Origin: JAUVZF01 sp035529015
GTDB taxonomy: Bacteria > Planctomycetota > Phycisphaerae > FEN-1346
Direction of reading: 5' to 3'
DNA length: 10,286 nucleotides
NCBI GenBank assembly: GCA_035529015.1
Contig: DATKXP010000663.1
Coordinates: 1 to 10,286 of the forward strand
The notes below the pieces were generated by a model, which searched no databases, had not been told where the DNA came from, and saw nothing but the letters and a program-made list of their open reading frames with translations. The position numbers and the translations under genes are program-made. Shown here one piece after another: positions 7,188 to 10,286 of the stretch (position 1 is the stretch's first letter; the number at the start of each line of letters is the position of its first letter).

Positions 7188-7240
7188 GCCGGTCGAGCAG
7201 CGCCGTTCGAGCAGCGCCGTTCGAGCAGCGCCGTTCGAGC
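7188..7240 (+). repeat. Tandem 14-base repeat, about 3.8 copies
   Basis: GCCGTTCGAGCAGC repeats with an exact 14-base period at 7188 (one change: GGTCGAG), 7202, 7216 and 7230, the last unit running straight into the hairpin element that follows. The GCCGTTCGAGC core also precedes hairpin copy A near 1794, with a 15-base spacing. A unit this short without spacers is not a CRISPR array. Confidence 0.85.
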
Positions 7241-7264
7241 CCGGAACGGAAGTTCCGGGGCATT
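7240..7264 (+). repeat. REP-like hairpin element, copy B
   Basis: CCCGGAAC (7240-7247) pairs perfectly with GTTCCGGG (7252-7259) around the GNRA loop GGAA. CGAG lies at the 5' foot and GCATT follows the stem. It matches copy A (1819-1838) in length, loop class and flanks, with three compensated base pairs in the inner half of the stem. Confidence 0.72.
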
Positions 7265-7299
7265 GGCATGGGGCTTGGCCTGTGCCATGGAGGATGAGG

Positions 7300-7327
7300 A
7301 TGACCCGCCGCTTCCGCGGCGGGCTCG
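7300..7327 (-). repeat. REP-like hairpin element, copy C, inverted
   Basis: Read on the minus strand, CGAG precedes CCCGCCGC, loop GGAA, GCGGCGGG and then TCAT. The plus-strand stem is 7304-7311 with 7316-7323. Stem length, tetraloop and CGAG foot match copies A and B. Copies B and C face each other across 44 bases, like paired units in a bacterial interspersed mosaic element. It also lies 58 bases beyond the stop of the minus-strand gene at 7385. Confidence 0.65.
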
Positions 7328-7384
7328 GCGAAGGCGATGCTCGTGCCGCAATTGGGCGGGTGGGGCGGCCGGCGCAGGGGTGGG

Positions 7385-8110
7385 CTACTCGTCCTCGTCG
7401 TCCTTCTCGAAGGCCCGGACTTCGTCCTCTCCGACGACACGTGCGCGGCCGTCCTTTGTGAGGACCACCGTGAGCGGCGCCCAGGCGTGGCCGGGGCGAA
7501 GGTAGGCGCGGAGGCGCGGTTCGGTGAGGCGTGTGTCTTTGGCACCGGGGCGCGGCAGGGGCTGTTTGACCAGGGCGTACGACGGGTCCTCGGCGCCCTC
7601 GCCGGTTGGGTCCGCAGGCGGATCGGCCTCATCGGGACCGGCCCGGTAGACGTAGTACAGCCGGTCGGCCGGAAGGTATTTCGGGACGAGGTCGGCCGGC
7701 GATTCGGGGCGTTTGCCGTCGTGGTCGGCGGCGTAGGCCTCGATGGCCCGGCCGATGGCCTGGATGTCCTGAACGGCCGGCCCGCTCAGCCGGCTGCGGC
7801 TGGCCATCTCGCGGCGGATCTCGGCGAAGACGACAAGGATCACCGCCGCCAGCACACCGGCTACCAGGCAGATGAAGCGGCGCCGGGCCTGCTCGCGTTC
7901 GGCGTCGCGGCGGCGGGCCTTGGGTCTCGGCCACATGAGCCAAACGACCGCCCCAATGACCGCAGCGGCCGCCGCCCCTTCCCAGACGTGGTGGAGGACG
8001 CGGTTGAGGGTCCAGGACCCGTGGATCGGCAGGGCCAGGTGGGCCGCGACGAGGACGGCGGCCGCTACGATGCCGATGGCCAGGAACCAGATCGCCTGCT
8101 TCTTCGTCAC
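7385..8110 (-). CDS. Three-helix membrane protein with pseudopilin-like C-terminal domain
   Basis: A 241-residue protein I cannot name. The start is a GTG (complement of 8108-8110) with AAAGGG 6 bases upstream. Helices lie at ~5-27, ~43-60 and ~79-97. A very basic loop, PRPKARRRDAEREQARRR (61-78), sits between the second and third, so that loop should be cytoplasmic and the C-terminal 140 residues outside. After helix three, residues 111-150 read IQAIGRAIEAYAADHDGKRPESPADLVPKYLP, much like the helix-plus-DG pattern of type II secretion pseudopilins in planctomycetes. VVLTKDGRARVVGED (215-229) resembles the closing DG-containing strand of such proteins. There is no prepilin-type cleavage motif, and the two extra helices are unusual. 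The C-terminus is acidic (FEKDDEDE). The gene has its own candidate promoter. Involvement in pilus or secretion assembly is inference from the tail only. Confidence 0.78.
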   Translation of the reverse strand: MTKKQAIWFLAIGIVAAAVLVAAHLALPIHGSWTLNRVLHHVWEGAAAAAVIGAVVWLMWPRPKARRRDAEREQARRRFICLVAGVLAAVILVVFAEIRREMASRSRLSGPAVQDIQAIGRAIEAYAADHDGKRPESPADLVPKYLPADRLYYVYRAGPDEADPPADPTGEGAEDPSYALVKQPLPRPGAKDTRLTEPRLRAYLRPGHAWAPLTVVLTKDGRARVVGEDEVRAFEKDDEDE

Positions 8111-8169
8111 GGGAGCCCTTTCGCCGCAAGCCCGGTTCGCGCCGCAGCGTCGTCGCTTGAGGTGGGCCC

Positions 8170-8175
8170 ATTATA
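8170..8175 (-). promoter_or_regulatory. Candidate -10 element for the membrane-protein gene
   Basis: The minus strand reads TATAAT exactly at 8175-8170, about 60 bases before the GTG start at 8110. Only a poor -35 (CTGTTT, 17 bases upstream) is seen. Its position and the perfect -10 support a promoter with a leader of roughly 50 bases. Confidence 0.5.
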
Positions 8176-8226
8176 GCGAGGTGCTGCGCAGAAAACAGCA
8201 TCCAGTCCGTCCCGCGTACGGCGCCT

Positions 8227-8348
8227 GCGTGGCGGGCAATCTTGCCCGCCGCGCCAAGGGCTGGGCTGGGGCGCGGTGGGCAAGATTGCCCACCGCGCTT
8301 GAAAGCCCATTCTCGGCGTTGCGCGGCGGGTCAGGAGACCCGCCGCGC
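8227..8348. repeat. Cassette of three 28-base hairpins
   Basis: Three hairpins, each a 12-bp stem with a 4-base loop, lie at 8227-8254 (loop ATCT, one G-T pair), 8271-8298 (loop AGAT) and 8321-8348 (loop AGGA). Stem pairs 7, 11 and 12 differ between copies with both sides changed, so pairing is kept. The loops of the first two are reverse complements, so they are inverted copies of one unit. The cassette starts 19 bases past the alkaline phosphatase stop. No T tract follows any of them on either strand, so they are poor intrinsic terminators. Confidence 0.8.
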
Positions 8349-8367
8349 GAGAAGTCGCGTTGCAGGA

Positions 8368-9582
8368 TCAGTTCGCCACCGCAGCAGGTTCGGCAGGGGC
8401 GGGGGCCGGCTTGTCCGCGCCGGTCATGACGGGCCACAGGTCGGTGTTGTCGATGGTGCCTTTGAGGCGTTCGGCGCCGACCCCCACGCCGTACACGGGG
8501 ACGTTGGCGGCGGTGTGGCCGCGACTGCCCCAGGTGACCTCGGGAAAGTGGTCCTTCCCCCGGCCCTCGACGACCTTCAGGTCGCCCGTCTCGTGGTCGG
8601 CCGTCACGATGATGAGGGTGTCGCTGCGGCCTTTGGCCCAGTCGAAGGCTGCCTGGCACGCCTTGGCAAACTCGACGGTCTCAAAGACGCTCCACTCGAT
8701 GACGTTATCGTGGCCGGCCCAGTCGATCGTGCCGCCCTCGACCATCAGGAAGAAGCCCTTGGGGCCGCGGGCGAGCAGCGCCAGGGCCGCGTCGGTCATC
8801 TCCGAGAGGTGCGGCGTCGTCTCGCAGGTGGCCGCCGTCTTGTTGGCGTAGGCGAGTTTGCGTTTGACGTTGACAGGCTCCGCGTACTCCCACGGGATCA
8901 TGCCTGCGGCGAACTGGCCCGAGACATGAAGCGGCTCGACCGTCTCGCCGGCACCCGCCTGCCGGGCCTTCTCGACGAAGGCGTTCATCTCGTCGCGGGT
9001 TTTGACGACGGTGTAGCCGGCGTCGGTGGCCTTCTGCCCGGTGACGCCGGCGCCCTTGGCGAAGTAGGCGCCGAACAGGACGTTCGGGCGGCTGCGCGTG
9101 AAGTAGCACTCGGCGATGTCCGAGTAGTCGGTCCGTTGCCCGGCGTGGGCGCCGAAGGTGGCGGGGGTGGCGTGGGTCATGGGGGCGGTGGTCACGAGGC
9201 CGGTCCACTTGCCTTGGCCGGCGAGGAACTCAAGGACGGTCTGCATGTCCTCGCCGTCGGGGGTCTGGCTGATGCGTTTGTTCGTGGTCTTGCGGCCGGT
9301 GGCCATGGCGGTGCCGGCGGCGGCGGAGTCGGTGACAGGCGTCTTCGAGTCGCCGACAGCCAGCGGGTGAGTCATCATCTCGCCCCGATGGTGCCGCTCG
9401 AACGAGAGCCCCCCCTCCTTGCCGGTAGCGTAGAGACTGGCCGCCTTGACCGGCTCGAAGCCCATGCCGTCGCCGATCATGAGGATGACGTTTCGCGGCG
9501 CGTCGGCCCAAACGGTAACGACCGGGAGCAGCAGTGCCGCCGCGATCATCGCCGGCAACAGAGAACGTCTCGTGATCTTCAC
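8368..9582 (-). CDS. Exported alkaline phosphatase, PhoA family
   Basis: A 404-residue periplasmic or secreted metalloenzyme that hydrolyses phosphomonoesters to release phosphate. The start is a GTG (complement of 9580-9582) preceded by GGGAAGGTGA; it yields a signal peptide, KITRR then a hydrophobic stretch to about residue 26. All key residues are visible: Asp38 in MIGDGMG; the catalytic Ser86 in TDSAAAGTAMATGRKT; Thr139 in THATPA; Glu282, Asp287 and His291 in VEGGTIDWAGH; Asp329-His330 in TADHETG; and His356 in SRGHTA. Where E. coli PhoA has Asp153 and Lys328, this protein has His137 and Trp288, the combination known from Bacillus-type enzymes. Length is slightly below E. coli PhoA (471). 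The last 15 residues are a Pro/Ala-rich tail. It has its own promoter, diverging from cstA. Control by phosphate is likely for the family, but I see no clear Pho box. Confidence 0.95.
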   Translation of the reverse strand: MKITRRSLLPAMIAAALLLPVVTVWADAPRNVILMIGDGMGFEPVKAASLYATGKEGGLSFERHHRGEMMTHPLAVGDSKTPVTDSAAAGTAMATGRKTTNKRISQTPDGEDMQTVLEFLAGQGKWTGLVTTAPMTHATPATFGAHAGQRTDYSDIAECYFTRSRPNVLFGAYFAKGAGVTGQKATDAGYTVVKTRDEMNAFVEKARQAGAGETVEPLHVSGQFAAGMIPWEYAEPVNVKRKLAYANKTAATCETTPHLSEMTDAALALLARGPKGFFLMVEGGTIDWAGHDNVIEWSVFETVEFAKACQAAFDWAKGRSDTLIIVTADHETGDLKVVEGRGKDHFPEVTWGSRGHTAANVPVYGVGVGAERLKGTIDNTDLWPVMTGADKPAPAPAEPAAVAN

Positions 9583-9626
9583 TGCGTCACCTTCCCTTTC
9601 GCCTGGGCCCGGTTCAAAGGTCAGGG

Positions 9627-9655
9627 ATTATACGCACGACGTAGCGGCTCGTCAA
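9627..9655 (-). promoter_or_regulatory. Promoter of the alkaline phosphatase gene
   Basis: On the minus strand TTGACG (9655-9650) and a perfect TATAAT (9632-9627) are exactly 17 bases apart. Transcription would start near 9620, about 38 bases before the GTG. The -35 overlaps the first copy of the 20-base direct repeat. Confidence 0.7.
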
Positions 9656-9736
9656 AGCCTTGCGAATCGCATTTTCGTGGGCGCGTAGGGGCGAGGCATG
9701 CCTCGCCCTTCGAGCGGTCAAAGCCTTGCGAATCGC
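9651..9736. repeat. Direct repeat - palindrome - direct repeat element
   Basis: GTCAAAGCCTTGCGAATCGC occurs exactly at 9651-9670 and 9717-9736. Looser similarity continues past each copy (TTCGTGGGCGCGTAG against TTCGTGCGCGCGATAG). Between them lies the perfect 20-base palindrome GGGCGAGGCATGCCTCGCCC (9689-9708), which folds as an 8-bp stem with loop CATG. GTAG (9685-9688) stands at its 5' foot, the tetranucleotide typical of REP hairpins. Confidence 0.85.
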
Positions 9737-9754
9737 GTTCGTGCGCGCGATAGT
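9726..9754 (+). promoter_or_regulatory. Candidate promoter of cstA
   Basis: TTGCGA (9726-9731) and GATAGT (9749-9754) are 17 bases apart, each a 4/6 match. Transcription would start near 9761, leaving a leader of about 70 bases. The -35 lies inside the second copy of the direct repeat. Confidence 0.4.
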
Positions 9755-9829
9755 ACCGCCGGGTTGCAGACGCCGCGCCTGCACCGCCCATTCGCCCGTC
9801 TGCGGGGACCCGAGGAAGGGGAACGTCGC

Positions 9830-10286
9830 GTGGACGCATTGATCCTGGTGGTGGTGACGTTCGTTGGGTACCTCGTCGCGTATCACACGTACGGGCGATT
9901 CCTGGCCCGCAGGATCTTCCGGCTCGACGATTCGGCCGAGGCGCCGTCGGTCCGGTTGGAGGACGGCGTCGATTACGTGCCGACGAGGAAGGGCATCATC
10001 TTCGGGCACCATTACACGAGTATCGCGGGGACGGGGCCCATCGTCGGGCCGGCCATCGGCATCATCTGGGGCTGGGTGCCGGCGGTGATCTGGGTGTTCG
10101 TCGGGTCGATCGTGATGGGGGCGGTCCACGATTTCGGGTCCCTGGTCGTCTCGCTGCGAAACGACGGCAAGAGCCTGTCGGAGGTGGCCGACCGGTACAT
10201 CGGCCGCCGGGCCCGGACGATCTTCTTCCTGGTGGTGTTTCTGGAACTGCTGATCGTGATCGCCATCTTCGGCGTGGTGATCTCGG
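9830..10286 (+). CDS. cstA: Carbon starvation protein CstA, N-terminal part
   Basis: The first 152 residues of a CstA-family inner-membrane transporter; full-length members have roughly 500-700 residues, so most of the gene lies beyond the window. CstA and relatives take up peptides or pyruvate, typically when carbon is scarce. The family signature is clear: a first helix, ILVVVTFVGYLVAYHTYGRFLARRIF; then DGVDYVPT (45-52); then GHHYTSIAGTGPIVGP (59-74); a helix; and AVHDFGSLVVSLR (98-110). A further helix starts at ~130. The start is a GTG at 9830 with a purine-rich ribosome-binding site, GAGGAAGGGG (9812-9821). No in-frame ATG lies near. It diverges from the alkaline phosphatase gene across a 247-base region containing a repeat element. 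Nothing in the visible part looks damaged. Confidence 0.93.
   Translation, partial: MDALILVVVTFVGYLVAYHTYGRFLARRIFRLDDSAEAPSVRLEDGVDYVPTRKGIIFGHHYTSIAGTGPIVGPAIGIIWGWVPAVIWVFVGSIVMGAVHDFGSLVVSLRNDGKSLSEVADRYIGRRARTIFFLVVFLELLIVIAIFGVVIS

Noticed and set aside
7188..7240. Possible CRISPR array
   Set aside because: The repeats are 14 bases and contiguous, with no spacers, and no cas gene is present.
8242..9753. Plus-strand open frame of 503 codons opposite the alkaline phosphatase
   Set aside because: The minus strand carries every catalytic motif of the phosphatase. This frame also runs through two intergenic repeat clusters.

Overview
This is a GC-rich bacterial window with long spurious antisense reading frames and six clear protein genes, plus one gene cut off at each end. 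The gene set is a predicted DUF4139-type secreted protein, a DUF2339/DUF3999 membrane pair, a metallo-beta-lactamase-fold hydrolase, a membrane protein with a pseudopilin-like tail, an exported PhoA-type alkaline phosphatase and a CstA carbon-starvation transporter. Together with the many secreted proteins of unknown function and the hairpin-rich intergenic DNA, this suggests a planctomycete or a relative in the PVC group. That placement is inference: there is no rRNA or marker gene here.

Layout. Positions 1-1228 hold two minus-strand genes running leftwards: a DUF4139-like exported protein (47-1228), and 27 bases after its stop the first codons of another gene (1-19). Positions 1229-1947 are a long divergent intergenic region. 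It has no convincing gene, but it carries a plus-strand terminator-like double hairpin followed by a repeat-type hairpin. Positions 1948-6025 are a two-gene plus-strand operon, DUF2339 then DUF3999, overlapping by 14 bases. Positions 6186-6884 encode an MBL-fold hydrolase. Positions 6885-7384 have no protein gene but hold what looks like a free-standing non-coding RNA gene: a poly-A tract, a perfect TTGACA, a TATAGT, about 215 bases of foldable sequence, and a strong intrinsic terminator with seven Ts. A tandem 14-base repeat and two inverted hairpin elements follow it. Positions 7385-8110 (minus) encode a three-helix membrane protein with a pseudopilin-like C-terminal domain. Positions 8111-8367 hold its promoter and a cassette of three 28-base hairpins. 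Positions 8368-9582 (minus) encode the alkaline phosphatase. Positions 9583-9829 are a divergent control region with a direct-repeat/palindrome/direct-repeat element and a candidate promoter for each neighbour. cstA begins at 9830 and leaves the window.

The most notable content is non-coding. Three intergenic hairpins (1819-1838, 7240-7259 and, inverted, 7304-7323) share an 8-bp stem, a GNRA tetraloop and a CGAG foot at the 5' base, with compensatory base changes between copies. A second set (8227, 8271, 8321) shares a 12-bp stem with a 4-base loop, again with compensatory changes. A third type (9689-9708) has GTAG at its foot and lies between two 20-base direct repeats. These look like REP/BIME-type mobile hairpins, with two plus-strand copies sitting just after intrinsic terminators. 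The candidate RNA gene at about 6963-7178 is the best candidate for something undescribed.

Alkaline phosphatase (phosphate release from organic esters in the periplasm) and CstA (uptake of peptides or pyruvate) would both serve scavenging and are divergently transcribed from a shared control region. The DUF pairs are probably cell-envelope proteins, but no function is established.
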